In this document: positions 1 to 6,724 of the stretch, piece by piece | How positions within the stretch are numbered: position 1 is the stretch's first letter | How the letters are laid out: every line of letters begins with the position of its first letter | Origin: an uncultured Succinatimonas sp. | Lineage (GTDB): Bacteria; Pseudomonadota; Gammaproteobacteria; Enterobacterales; Succinivibrionaceae | Reading direction: 5' to 3' | Length of the DNA stretch: 7,975 nt | Assembly: GCA_900548485.1 (NCBI GenBank) | Contig: URKL01000077.1 | Span: 1-7,975 of the forward strand | Position numbers and translations under genes: made by a program | Notes under the pieces: generated by a model | What the model saw: only the letters and a program-made list of their open reading frames with translations | What the model was told of the DNA's origin: nothing | The model's database searches: none

Positions 1-577
1 CGGAAAATGTTATCAATGAACAGCAGCACGTTCTGGTGCTCTTCATCACGGAAGTCCTTTATTTAAAGGAACTATTGATTTGTCAGGTCAAACTTTAATT
101 TTGCTTGTAAAAGATATCTTATGTGAGTTTGCACGTGACGGTTTTAATAAGATCTTTATTAACAATGCTCACTTTGAAAACCAAGCTTTTATCGAAGAAG
201 CGATGTATTTAGCCACCTCGGAATTTCCTTCTTTAAAAGTAGTGCAATCTAATTGGTGGGATGTATTAGATGAGAAAACCGTCAAAAATGTTTTCTCTGA
301 CGTGCCATTCCCAGGATGGGCTTTAGAGCATGCAGCAATTACTGAGACCTCTTTGATGATGTACTTAGAGCCAAAACTAGTACGTGAAGAATTGTTGCCA
401 AAAGATGTAAAAGCTAAAGCGCTACCATATTCTGTATATCCAGCAAGAGCTGATATGGTACCAAAGTGCGGTGTATTAGCCCCAGCAGAAGGCTCTACCA
501 AAGAAAAAGGCGAACTTATTGTAAATAAGGCTATTGCTGGCTTTGAAAAAATCTTCAAAAAGGAATTTGGTAAATAG
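1..577 (+). pseudogene. Creatininase-family amidohydrolase, 5' incomplete and probably frame-broken
   Basis: This is a metal-dependent amidohydrolase of the creatininase (creatinine amidohydrolase/MftE-like) family, which opens cyclic amides such as creatinine in the cytoplasm; the true substrate is unknown. Family similarity is visible from about position 29: SGALHHGSPLFKGT matches the family's HFPGT region, INNAHFEN carries the His and Glu of the NGHxEN metal site, and PGWALEH followed by ETSLMM matches the Trp/Glu-His/Glu-Thr core. The N-terminal metal ligands (the E-x-H motif and a following Asp) would lie off the left edge. An in-frame TGA at 17-19 interrupts the frame. The next possible start is TTG at 80, but it falls inside conserved sequence, so it is not the ancestral start. 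The +3 frame reads VINEQQ just before the break and would join RSGAL after a 1-2 nt shift near 26-29. The TAG stop is 8 bp before the next gene, so the two are probably co-transcribed. Either a pseudogene or an edge sequencing error is possible. Confidence 0.75.
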
Positions 578-585
578 AGGTTAGT

Positions 586-1182
586 ATGGATAATTATGTA
601 ATTACAATATCCAGACAATTTGGTAGTTTAGGTAGAAAGATTGCACAAAAAGTTGCTCATAAGTTAAATATTGAGTATTACGATAGAGATTTAATTGAAA
701 AAGCCGCCTCTATTATGAATGAGGATATGCGCTCCTTATCTCCTATGGATGAGAGCATCAAATTGCCTTTTGCAAATGCCCTCTTCCCATTAGGTATTGG
801 AACTGGCTCTACTCACAGACGTTTGTTTAAAGTACAGGCTAGTTTAATTCAAGAGTGTGTGCAAAAGTCTAATTGTGTGATTGTAGGCCGTTGTGCGGAC
901 TTTATTTTAAAAGAGTACCCACGTCGCTTTAACGTTATGATCTACGCCCCTTTTAATGAAAGAATCAAAAACTCCGTAAATGAGCTTAAAATTCCTGAGT
1001 ACGAAGTTAGTGATTATGTAAAAGAGATTGATAAGGCTCGTGATTCTTATCATAAATTCTTTACAGATGAACCTTTAGTTACACTAAACAATCGCGATCT
1101 TTTAATTGACTCCTCTACTATGACTCAAGATGAAGTAGCTGATGTAATCATTAAAGCAGCAACTAATAAACTTCATATCTAA
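586..1182 (+). CDS. Cytidylate kinase-like family protein
   Basis: The 198-residue protein resembles the cytidylate kinase-like family (Pfam Cytidylate_kin2), P-loop proteins related to nucleoside monophosphate kinases; few have a tested substrate. The N-terminus reads ITISRQFGSLGRKIA (residues 6-20), the family's modified P-loop without the classical GKS/T lysine-serine pair. It is followed by YYDRDLIEKA (31-40), which corresponds to the NMP-binding start, and by VIVGRCADFIL (98-108), the family's signature GRCADxIL. The C-terminal half has a run of Arg/Lys residues and LLIDSSTMTQDEVADVI (172-188), the usual end of this fold. Length is normal and the frame intact. The ATG at 586 follows AGAGG at 576-580, spacing 5. 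It lies 8 bp behind the creatininase gene and is followed by a stem-loop terminator at 1190-1221. The family call is firm; CMP as substrate is only inference. Confidence 0.88.
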   Translation: MDNYVITISRQFGSLGRKIAQKVAHKLNIEYYDRDLIEKAASIMNEDMRSLSPMDESIKLPFANALFPLGIGTGSTHRRLFKVQASLIQECVQKSNCVIVGRCADFILKEYPRRFNVMIYAPFNERIKNSVNELKIPEYEVSDYVKEIDKARDSYHKFFTDEPLVTLNNRDLLIDSSTMTQDEVADVIIKAATNKLHI

Positions 1183-1189
1183 TTTTTGC

Positions 1190-1226
1190 AAATAGGTCAG
1201 ATGTAACTGTCTGACCTATTTTAAAA
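1190..1226 (+). terminator. Stem-loop terminator after the cytidylate kinase-like gene
   Basis: A perfect 12-bp inverted repeat, AAATAGGTCAGA at 1190-1201 and TCTGACCTATTT at 1210-1221, encloses an 8-nt loop (TGTAACTG). The stem starts 8 nt after the stop codon. The T run on the + side is short (TTTT, 1219-1222) and a T5 run at 1183-1187 gives a tail for transcripts on the - strand, so it may work in both directions. Confidence 0.75.
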
Positions 1227-1388
1227 CATATTCCTTGTCATCAAACTCTCTAAAATTTCGGTTATTTCGCAATTTTATGGCTGTTGCTATTAGCAAAACA
1301 TATGCTAAATAAACAAAGTTATAGACGCGCTAGATAAGTTTTATTCTCTAGAATTTCAAAATTGATACGTAAGATCTGAGACTCTGAA
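1223..1388. other. Gene-free AT-rich spacer
   Basis: No credible gene, tRNA or promoter is visible here; every frame is short. A small 5-bp hairpin (TTGCT-ATT-AGCAA) is present but has no poly-T tail. The right part adjoins the boundary of the mobile-element end at 1389. On the - strand the bases just left of 1389 are where a TnpB omega-RNA guide would be read from. Confidence 0.5.
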
Positions 1389-1626
1389 TTGACATCCTCC
1401 CTTGCTAAAGCAAGGAGATTCCTACTGCTTAGATTACTATCTCTCTTTAGTGCTGACTCTTTTTAGAGTAATCTAGCCTGGCAAGAGTTGCCATAAGGAT
1501 ATTTTCTGCTACGTTTTCACCTGCATTAGCTGTATATCCACAGTTTGTACAGCAGAAAACTGAAATACAAGGTTTTGTGTGCCCAAAATTTGATAAAAGA
1601 GTAAATTTTATTTGTATATAGATAAT
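1389..1626 (-). mobile_element. IS200/IS605-type element remnant, copy 1 (right end plus tnpB tail)
   Basis: The outer boundary is set at 1389 because TTGAC there is shared with copies at 6725 and 7921 while the bases to the left are unrelated in all three. The first 51 bp (1389-1439) hold an imperfect palindrome, CCTTGCT at 1400-1406 and AGCAAGG at 1409-1415, then ACTGCTTAGATTACTA at 1424-1439. A tnpB 3' end in the - orientation follows. The palindrome is shorter (7 bp) than in copies 2 and 3 (10 bp), suggesting an older copy. The left end and most of tnpB are missing; the inner limit near 1626 is uncertain. Confidence 0.8.
1447..1626 (-). pseudogene. tnpB: tnpB (OrfB) C-terminal remnant with zinc ribbon
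   Basis: Read on the - strand, an open stretch ending at TAA (1447-1449) encodes the end of a TnpB, the RNA-guided nuclease of IS200/IS605 elements and ancestor of Cas12. The recognisable part is SNFGHTKPCISVFCC, then TNCGYTANAGENVAENIL, then ATLARLDYSKKSQH. The second zinc knuckle (C-x-x-C-G-Y) is kept. The first knuckle, expected as C-S-x-C-G-H, reads L-S-N-F-G-H, so both cysteines are lost. The family's NADxNAxxNI motif carries the third RuvC acidic residue; here it reads NAGENVAENI, so the Asp is Gly. No start codon or RuvC-I/II segment remains. It is an inactive relic squeezed between the right-end module and the 3' end of fliO; sequence beyond about 1593 is not clearly TnpB. Confidence 0.8.
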
Positions 1627-1634
1627 AGACTTTT

Positions 1635-2018
1635 TTATTTTTCTTCATTTAAATTGATAAAGGGATTATCTTCGCCAAGATCTGCAAGATAGTTTATATT
1701 ATGCGCCGTAACCCCTAAAAGAATTTTTCTATTTCCCACCTTGATAATTACAGCTCGCTCTTTTGGTCCTAAAGCTAATTGCCCCTCAATTGCCATTTGT
1801 CCTGATTGACGTTTCACAAAACGTGATCTTTTTAAGAATAATCCTATAACTACAATTAAGATCAAAATAGCTATAGTGGTTATAAACCACGTCACCAACC
1901 CAGAGGTAGTAACTAAGGTATGCGAATCATATTCAGTTTTAACTAAAGGCTCTGATGCACTAAAAGCTCTTGTTGTTAAAAAAAATGACAACAATACAAA
2001 TACAAAATTTTTAAACAT
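1635..2018 (-). CDS. fliO: Flagellar biosynthesis protein FliO
   Basis: FliO is a small bitopic inner-membrane protein that helps assemble the FliP5-FliQ-FliR export gate of the flagellar type III secretion system. The 127 residues fit the family: a signal-peptide-like N-terminus (1-21, ending AFSA), a short periplasmic part, one membrane helix (about 41-62), a basic stop-transfer KRSRFVKR (63-70), and the cytoplasmic FliO domain EGQLALGPKERAVIIKVG followed by LLGVTAHNINYLADL (100-114). The domain matches the E. coli pattern of LGPRERxVxVxV and LGVTAxxI. The ATG has no good Shine-Dalgarno; ACGG is the nearest. FliO is normally between fliN and fliP in the flagellar operon, but here its neighbours are a tnpB relic downstream and, upstream, rpiA and its terminator. 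It is therefore isolated and must have its own promoter between 2019 and 2081, where I could not find a convincing one, sigma-28 type included. Confidence 0.85.
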   Translation of the reverse strand: MFKNFVFVLLSFFLTTRAFSASEPLVKTEYDSHTLVTTSGLVTWFITTIAILILIVVIGLFLKRSRFVKRQSGQMAIEGQLALGPKERAVIIKVGNRKILLGVTAHNINYLADLGEDNPFINLNEEK

Positions 2019-2074
2019 ATAAGACCGTTTACATGAAAGTAAATTAAAGAGCTTGTTTTATATATTTTGACAAA

Positions 2075-2117
2075 AAAATACGGGATTTAGAAATTTTTTT
2101 AAATATTTCTAAATCCC
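2075..2117 (-). terminator. Rho-independent terminator of rpiA
   Basis: A perfect 13-bp inverted repeat (GGGATTTAGAAAT at 2082-2094, ATTTCTAAATCCC at 2105-2117) has a 10-nt loop. On the - strand it is followed by GTA and a run of seven T, so the orientation fits transcripts leaving rpiA, whose stop is about 40 nt upstream. It separates rpiA from fliO transcriptionally. Confidence 0.85.
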
Positions 2118-2158
2118 TGTTATTTAAAGAATAATTAAAAAAACAAAAGCTTTTAAAA

Positions 2159-2818
2159 TTATTTATTTAAGACCTTAACACCGTCTTCTGTTGCATAGAG
2201 AACAACTTCTGCGCCACGATTGGCAAATAAACCAACAGTAACAACACCTGGAATGGCATTAATCTGACGCTCTAAAGTCAAAGGATCATCAATGTGCATG
2301 CCATGTACATCTAAGATCTCGCAATTATTATCGGTAATGCAACCTTCACGTAAAACAGGATCACCACCTAAAGCACGCAAAGCTCTAGCTACAGCCTCAC
2401 GTCCCATCGGAATAACTTCAACAGGGAGAGGGAACTTACCTAAGGTCTGAACTAATTTAGACTTATCGACAATACATACAAAGGTCTTTGACATGGAAGT
2501 TAAGATTTTTTCACGAGTTAGACAAGCGCCACCGCCCTTAATTAAATTAAAGTTCGGATCAACCTCATCAGCACCGTCAATATAAACATCATAACCATCA
2601 ACAGTATTAGGATCGACTACATTCATACCAATCTTTTCTAAAAGCTCGGTAGTCTTATTTGAGCTACTGACACAAGCTTTAACCTTGATATTGTGCTTGC
2701 CCATCTGCTCAATAAATTTAACTACAGTCGAACCACTGCCTACTCCTAACACACCATTTTCAGGAACATATTTTAAGGCCTCAATAGCCACCATTTCCTT
2801 AAGTTCATCCTGTGTCAT
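2159..2818 (-). CDS. rpiA: Ribose-5-phosphate isomerase A
   Basis: RpiA interconverts ribose 5-phosphate and ribulose 5-phosphate in the non-oxidative pentose phosphate pathway (cytoplasm, homodimer). The protein has 219 residues, the same length as E. coli RpiA, and aligns without obvious gaps. The phosphate-binding loop GVGSGST is at 25-31, SSSNKTTE at 51-58, and the catalytic block YIDGADEVD at 79-87 supplies Asp81 and Asp84. The KGGG loop supplies Lys94, and TREKI supplies Glu103, the catalytic base in the family. GKFPLPVEVIPM and INAIPGVVTVGLFANRGA are also intact. The ATG follows AAGGAG with a 7-nt spacer and lies 15 bp after the tyrS stop, so it is read as the last gene of a tyrS-rpiA unit and closed by the terminator at 2082-2117. 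Function is as certain as sequence alone allows. Confidence 0.97.
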   Translation of the reverse strand: MTQDELKEMVAIEALKYVPENGVLGVGSGSTVVKFIEQMGKHNIKVKACVSSSNKTTELLEKIGMNVVDPNTVDGYDVYIDGADEVDPNFNLIKGGGACLTREKILTSMSKTFVCIVDKSKLVQTLGKFPLPVEVIPMGREAVARALRALGGDPVLREGCITDNNCEILDVHGMHIDDPLTLERQINAIPGVVTVGLFANRGAEVVLYATEDGVKVLNK

Positions 2819-2833
2819 CTTAAAGCTCCTTAA

Positions 2834-4021
2834 TTAAGCTACAGTGATCTTTGCAAAACGACGTTTACCCACCTGCCAGATATTAGTACCTGACTTTACC
2901 TCGTAATCTTTATCAGAAATTACGTTGCCATCGCACTTAACTGCATTTTGCTTAATCATGCGTAAAGCTTCAGAGGTAGTAGCACATAAACCGGCTTGCT
3001 TTAATAAATTCGCTAAAGGTTGAACATTTAAACTTACCTCAGGGATATCATCAGGTAAGGCTCCCTTAGCAAACTGACTTAAAAAGCCCTGTACTGCAGC
3101 TTCAGCAGCATCTTTACCATGATAGCGCTCAACAATCTCGCGACCTAACTCAATCTTTGCATCACGCGGATTCTTGCCTTCCTTTAAGCAAGCATCTTTA
3201 ATGGCTGCAATTTCATCTACGCTCTTAAATGATAGGAGATCATAGTAGCTCCACATTAAATCATCAGAGATAGACATGATCTTGCCAAACATATCCTTAG
3301 GCTCGTCTGTAACACCAATATAATTGTGCTTAGACTTAGACATCTTAACAACGCCATCAAGACCTACAAGCAGTGGCATCATAAGTACGCACTGTGGTTC
3401 CATACCGGCATCTTTTTGTAATTCACGACCCATCAATAAGTTAAACTTTTGATCAGTACCGCCTAACTCTACATCAGACTTTAATGCAACTGAGTCATAA
3501 CCTTGGAATAAAGGATATAAGAACTCATGAATAGAAATTGGTTGATTAGAAGAATAACGCTTAGAAAAATCATCGCGCTCTAACATTCTGGCAACAGTAA
3601 GCTTAGATGCCAGTTTAATAGTACCAGCAGCACCTAAACTTTCACACCACTCAGAGTTATAACGGATCTCTGTGAGATCTTTATCTAAAATCTTAAAAGC
3701 CTGCTCAGCATAAGTTTTGGCGTTTTCTAAAATTTTTTCGCGCGGTAATTCAGGACGTGTAGCGTTCTTACCTGAAGGATCACCAATAGCAGCCGTAAAA
3801 TCACCAATAACTAGGACAATTTTATGACCTAATTTCTGAAAGGTACGTAATTTATTTAAAATGACCGTATGACCTAAATGAATATCAGGAGCGGTCGGAT
3901 CCATACCTAATTTAATGACAAGCTGTCTGCCTGATTCAAGTTTTTTACGTAACTCATCAATAGGTATAATTTCCTCAGCACCACGAGCTATTTCACGTAA
4001 TGCCTCTTCAACTAAAGCCAT
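2834..4021 (-). CDS. tyrS: Tyrosyl-tRNA synthetase
   Basis: This class Ic synthetase charges tRNA-Tyr with tyrosine using ATP. The 395 residues place it with the shorter Haemophilus/Pseudomonas-type bacterial TyrRS rather than the 424-residue E. coli type. The Rossmann domain carries [11 protein letters not shown] (41-51), with HLGH as the HIGH signature. [15 protein letters not shown] is at 71-85, the tyrosine/acceptor region includes QGYDS (173-177) and [10 protein letters not shown] (185-194), and KMSKS is at 226-230. A C-terminal S4 RNA-binding domain spans roughly 330-395 (LANLLKQAG to GKRRFAKI). The frame is intact. The ATG follows AAAAAGGAG with a 10-nt spacer. It lies 97 bp behind anmK and 15 bp ahead of rpiA. 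No T-box leader is seen in the 97-bp gap, as expected outside Firmicutes. Confidence 0.97.
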   Translation of the reverse strand: MALVEEALREIARGAEEIIPIDELRKKLESGRQLVIKLGMDPTAPDIHLGHTVILNKLRTFQKLGHKIVLVIGDFTAAIGDPSGKNATRPELPREKILENAKTYAEQAFKILDKDLTEIRYNSEWCESLGAAGTIKLASKLTVARMLERDDFSKRYSSNQPISIHEFLYPLFQGYDSVALKSDVELGGTDQKFNLLMGRELQKDAGMEPQCVLMMPLLVGLDGVVKMSKSKHNYIGVTDEPKDMFGKIMSISDDLMWSYYDLLSFKSVDEIAAIKDACLKEGKNPRDAKIELGREIVERYHGKDAAEAAVQGFLSQFAKGALPDDIPEVSLNVQPLANLLKQAGLCATTSEALRMIKQNAVKCDGNVISDKDYEVKSGTNIWQVGKRRFAKITVA

Positions 4022-4118
4022 GACCCTCGTTCTCCTTTTTAAGGCTTTTATAACTGTACCCCATAGGGCATTAAATAAATTGATAATCTTTCTTTATATC
4101 ACAAAAAATATTATTTTT
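4022..4118 (-). promoter_or_regulatory. anmK-tyrS spacer with possible weak tyrS promoter
   Basis: The 97-bp spacer contains no gene. Read on the - strand it has TATAAA 17 nt behind TTTAAT, a poor -35 but acceptable -10, followed by the tyrS GGAG at 4032-4035. No terminator separates anmK from tyrS; a small CCC-ATA-GGG hairpin lacks a T run. tyrS could be served by read-through, its own promoter, or both. Confidence 0.3.
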
Positions 4119-5276
4119 CTATTTACCACAGACTGTACGCCAATAATGACCATGTAAAGCTGGGGTAATAACACCTAAAATCACCGGTTGTTTTGAGCCT
4201 GTAATTTTAGATAAATCAAAACTATGGCCTTCAACAGTCTCTTTAGCAAAATAAGCAAAAGATTGTGCCTCTAAAATTGAAACATCTACATCAAAATCAA
4301 AGGTAGATTTAACCTCAATCTCATCTTGCTTTAGATGTTGCTTAAAACGGTCCACAATAAAAGGATTTAAAGCGCCACCACCGCATAAAAGCAAATCACC
4401 TGCTGGTAAATTGTACTTATAACGGATCTTGCGCAAAGCATTTACTGAAGCTAAAACGGTAAACTCATCTAATGTAGCAATTAAATCGTAGCTAAGTTCT
4501 CTTTTTTGTGTGCATAAAAGCAAATACTCTCGAATATAATCAGCATTAAAATCCTCTCGTCCTGTAGATTTAGGCGGATCTTTTTGTAAAAAAGGATGAG
4601 TGAGGAAATCTGATAACCACTCCATGCGGATCTGTCCTTGATAAGCAAATTTACCATCAAGATCGTATTCACAATTTAAAAGAAGTCTACAGCATAAGTC
4701 ACTAAGTGTATTTGCAGGTCCACAGTCAAAACCACATAAAACCTCACCACCAGGTTTTATAACAGTTAAATTTGCAATACCGCCTAAATTTAAAACATAA
4801 CGAGGCCTGATTGCATCTTTAAAAATCTGTGAATGAAATAAAGGAGTTAAAGGAGCTCCCTCTCCGCCATTTGCTATATCAGCACTGCGAAAATTGGAAA
4901 CTATATCAATATTACATAAAGAGGCTGTTAAAGGGGCATTGTCTAATTGCACAGAAAAACCTAAATGCGGGCGATGACGCACTGTTTGCCCATGAGAGCC
5001 TATAGCAATAATATCTTCAGCTTTTAAAGAAGACTTTTCTAATAAATCGCTAACGACAGATGCTGAAGCTTTGGCAATAACATTAGACGCCACAGCTGCT
5101 TTTTCTAATTCATCATCTGATTTTTGACATAAGCTATGCAAAAGCATTCCCTCATCAACATTCCATTTACGAGAGCTTTTAGCAATAAGCTTAGTTCCCT
5201 GAGAAAAATCACAAATACATCCATCTAAGCTATCAATGCTAGTACCAGACATTAAGCCTATGTAATATTTATGCAT
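4119..5276 (-). CDS. anmK: Anhydro-N-acetylmuramic acid kinase
   Basis: AnmK cleaves the 1,6-anhydro bond of anhydro-MurNAc and phosphorylates it to MurNAc-6-P, returning cell-wall sugar to the recycling pathway (cytoplasm). The start chosen at 5276 gives 385 residues (E. coli has about 369) beginning MHKYYIGLMSGTS; it follows GGAG with a 5-nt spacer, and the in-frame ATG at 5306 has no Shine-Dalgarno. Motifs in order are GLMSGTSIDSLDG (7-19), SHGQT (94-98), NFRSADIANGGEGAPLTPLF (128-147), LNLGGIANL (162-170), GFDCGPAN (182-189) with the family's catalytic Asp at 184, STGREDFN (237-244), ATLDEFT (267-273) and CGGGALNPF (298-306). The common GFDTGPxN Thr is Cys here, a mild change. Proximity to tyrS is a known gammaproteobacterial arrangement. 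It is divergent from the phosphoesterase gene. Confidence 0.96.
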   Translation of the reverse strand: MHKYYIGLMSGTSIDSLDGCICDFSQGTKLIAKSSRKWNVDEGMLLHSLCQKSDDELEKAAVASNVIAKASASVVSDLLEKSSLKAEDIIAIGSHGQTVRHRPHLGFSVQLDNAPLTASLCNIDIVSNFRSADIANGGEGAPLTPLFHSQIFKDAIRPRYVLNLGGIANLTVIKPGGEVLCGFDCGPANTLSDLCCRLLLNCEYDLDGKFAYQGQIRMEWLSDFLTHPFLQKDPPKSTGREDFNADYIREYLLLCTQKRELSYDLIATLDEFTVLASVNALRKIRYKYNLPAGDLLLCGGGALNPFIVDRFKQHLKQDEIEVKSTFDFDVDVSILEAQSFAYFAKETVEGHSFDLSKITGSKQPVILGVITPALHGHYWRTVCGK

Positions 5277-5304
5277 AAAAACTCCTAAACTGCTCAATAC
5301 AAGC

Positions 5305-5313
5305 ATTCTAACA
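5305..5313 (-). promoter_or_regulatory. Possible extended -10 promoter of anmK
   Basis: On the - strand TGTTAGAAT reads as an extended -10 element (TG-n-TAGAAT). It would start transcripts about 20 nt before the ATG at 5276, which fits that start codon and not the ATG at 5306. No good -35 is seen at the normal distance (TATGTT). Confidence 0.35.
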
Positions 5314-5578
5314 TTAACATTTGTGTAAACATATTTAACTCTAAAGGAGTTAGCTATTTATGATTTGTCTTAAATATAAATCTTGTTTTTTTATAAAAGT
5401 TATTTATACAAATCAATAAATAATTTTATTTATAACAACCATTTATGCTCACAAAAATATCAAATTTAATAATTTTTTTTAACTATCATTCCTATCATAA
5501 AAAAATTAAGGTAATTTAGCTCGCATTAATGCTCTTATACTTTTATTCTTCGCTATATTTAATTTTTTTGGAATAAAG
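5307..5578. other. AT-rich divergent spacer between anmK and the phosphoesterase gene
   Basis: The spacer is very AT-rich and holds start signals for both sides. A 6-bp hairpin (TAACTC at 5336-5341, GAGTTA at 5347-5352) and a 19-codon + strand frame (5360-5419) behind AAAGGAG are present, but nothing shows that either is used. TATATT at 5554-5559 is the best -10 candidate for the phosphoesterase gene, without a clear -35. Confidence 0.4.
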
Positions 5579-6724
5579 ATGTCATTCTTACTTTTCAGAT
5601 CTCACCCTTTTTTAATCGCTTTAATTCTATTTACACGTTTTGTATGGCCTTTAAAAATAAATAAATACTTAAAACTTATCTTAGGGATCTTTTTCATTCT
5701 CATAAGCCTCAAGCTCTATATATACCTTCTATCAGGAGGTACAATGATGGATCCCAAACTTAATCGTACTTTATCTATGCTTGTCAATGCGTTAAATTTC
5801 AGCGCTATATTCCTCGCTGTATTGACAATCTGTCGTGATTTTATAAATCTTTTATATAAAATAATTAAAAGGCAAAGTCATGCCACTATAATTCCACCTC
5901 ATAACCTAATCTGTGCCCTGATACTTGCTATTTTTAGTTTTAGCTTAGGTTCCATAGGCACCTATAATGCTTTTAAAACTCCACAAATCACCAATTACAC
6001 CATTTCTTTAAATAACTTACCTAAAGAAGCTGATGGTTACAGTTTACTTTTTCTTACCGATCTTCATATTTCATCTCCAATTTCAAAGGAGGATATTGAA
6101 GATATAGTCACCCTCACCAATCAAGAAAATGCTGATTTAATTGTTATTACAGGTGATTTTGTGGATGGCGATGTAGAAAGCCTAAAAGATCGTACTGACA
6201 TTCTTTTTAAACTTAAAGCACGCGATGGAATTTATGCTGTCTCAGGTAATCATGAATTTTATTCAGGATATTTATCTTGGCTTAAATATTTTAGTAATGG
6301 TGGTTTTAAATTTTTAGAAAATCAGGCAACTGTAATCAAAAGCTCCAATAATATACCTTTATTTAACTTAGCTGGTGTTCCTGATAAAAACGCCTGGCAC
6401 TTTAATAACATAGGTCCTAATATAGATAAAGCTTTAGCCAATATAGATAAAGAATTACCGACAATTTTACTTAGCCATCAACCTTCATTTGCACTTGAAG
6501 CTCAAGAAAAAGTCGACCTTGTCTTATCAGGACATACCCATGGAGGACAAGCTCCACTTATCAGAAACTTAATTGCTTCTGCTAATAATGGTCTAGTTTC
6601 AGGTTTATATGATCTTGAATCTACACAAGTAATTGTTTCTAACGGCACAAAACTATGGATGGGATTTCCTTTACGTTTAAATACCCCATCTGAAATCATA
6701 AAAATAACCCTAAGATCTAGATAA
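5579..6724 (+). CDS. Membrane-anchored metallophosphoesterase
   Basis: The 381-residue protein has four predicted membrane helices (about 10-26, 31-52, 69-86, 109-127) followed by a calcineurin-like metallophosphoesterase domain. All metal and phosphate motifs are present: TDLHI (160-164; Asp161, His163), GDFVDG (192-197), GNHE (223-226), LSHQP (298-302; His300) and SGHTHGGQ (317-324). The domain resembles the YkoQ/YaeI-LpxG group, some of which act on UDP-2,3-diacylglucosamine or other lipid-linked phosphates; the substrate here cannot be told. The N-terminal helices and the YLLSGGTMMDPKL linker are also found in this family, supporting the long ATG start at 5579 despite a weak Shine-Dalgarno (GGA). 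The gene stands alone, divergent from anmK. Its TAA stop is directly followed at 6725 by a mobile-element end, so no native terminator is seen. Confidence 0.87.
   Translation: MSFLLFRSHPFLIALILFTRFVWPLKINKYLKLILGIFFILISLKLYIYLLSGGTMMDPKLNRTLSMLVNALNFSAIFLAVLTICRDFINLLYKIIKRQSHATIIPPHNLICALILAIFSFSLGSIGTYNAFKTPQITNYTISLNNLPKEADGYSLLFLTDLHISSPISKEDIEDIVTLTNQENADLIVITGDFVDGDVESLKDRTDILFKLKARDGIYAVSGNHEFYSGYLSWLKYFSNGGFKFLENQATVIKSSNNIPLFNLAGVPDKNAWHFNNIGPNIDKALANIDKELPTILLSHQPSFALEAQEKVDLVLSGHTHGGQAPLIRNLIASANNGLVSGLYDLESTQVIVSNGTKLWMGFPLRLNTPSEIIKITLRSR

Noticed and set aside
80..82. TTG at 80 as the true start of the creatininase gene, preceded by AAAGGA.
   Set aside because: The AAAGGA encodes Lys-Gly of the conserved FxGT segment, and family similarity continues upstream of it; a protein from 80 would lack the N-terminal metal ligands.
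169..618. A 149-residue frame on the - strand opposite the creatininase gene.
   Set aside because: The + strand frame shows clear creatininase motifs; the opposite frame is a shadow with no recognisable domain.
5277..5306. A ten-residue longer start for anmK at 5306.
   Set aside because: It has no Shine-Dalgarno, while the ATG at 5276 has GGAG at good spacing and begins just before the conserved GLMSGTS motif; the likely -10 box overlaps the upstream ATG.
5734..5749. Strong Shine-Dalgarno-like AGGAGGT before in-frame ATG codons at 5744 and 5747 inside the phosphoesterase gene, suggesting a later start.
   Set aside because: The upstream residues form two membrane helices that are typical of this phosphoesterase family, and the GGAGGT codes for the Gly-Gly of a conserved linker. 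The long start at 5579 is kept, although a second, shorter product cannot be excluded.
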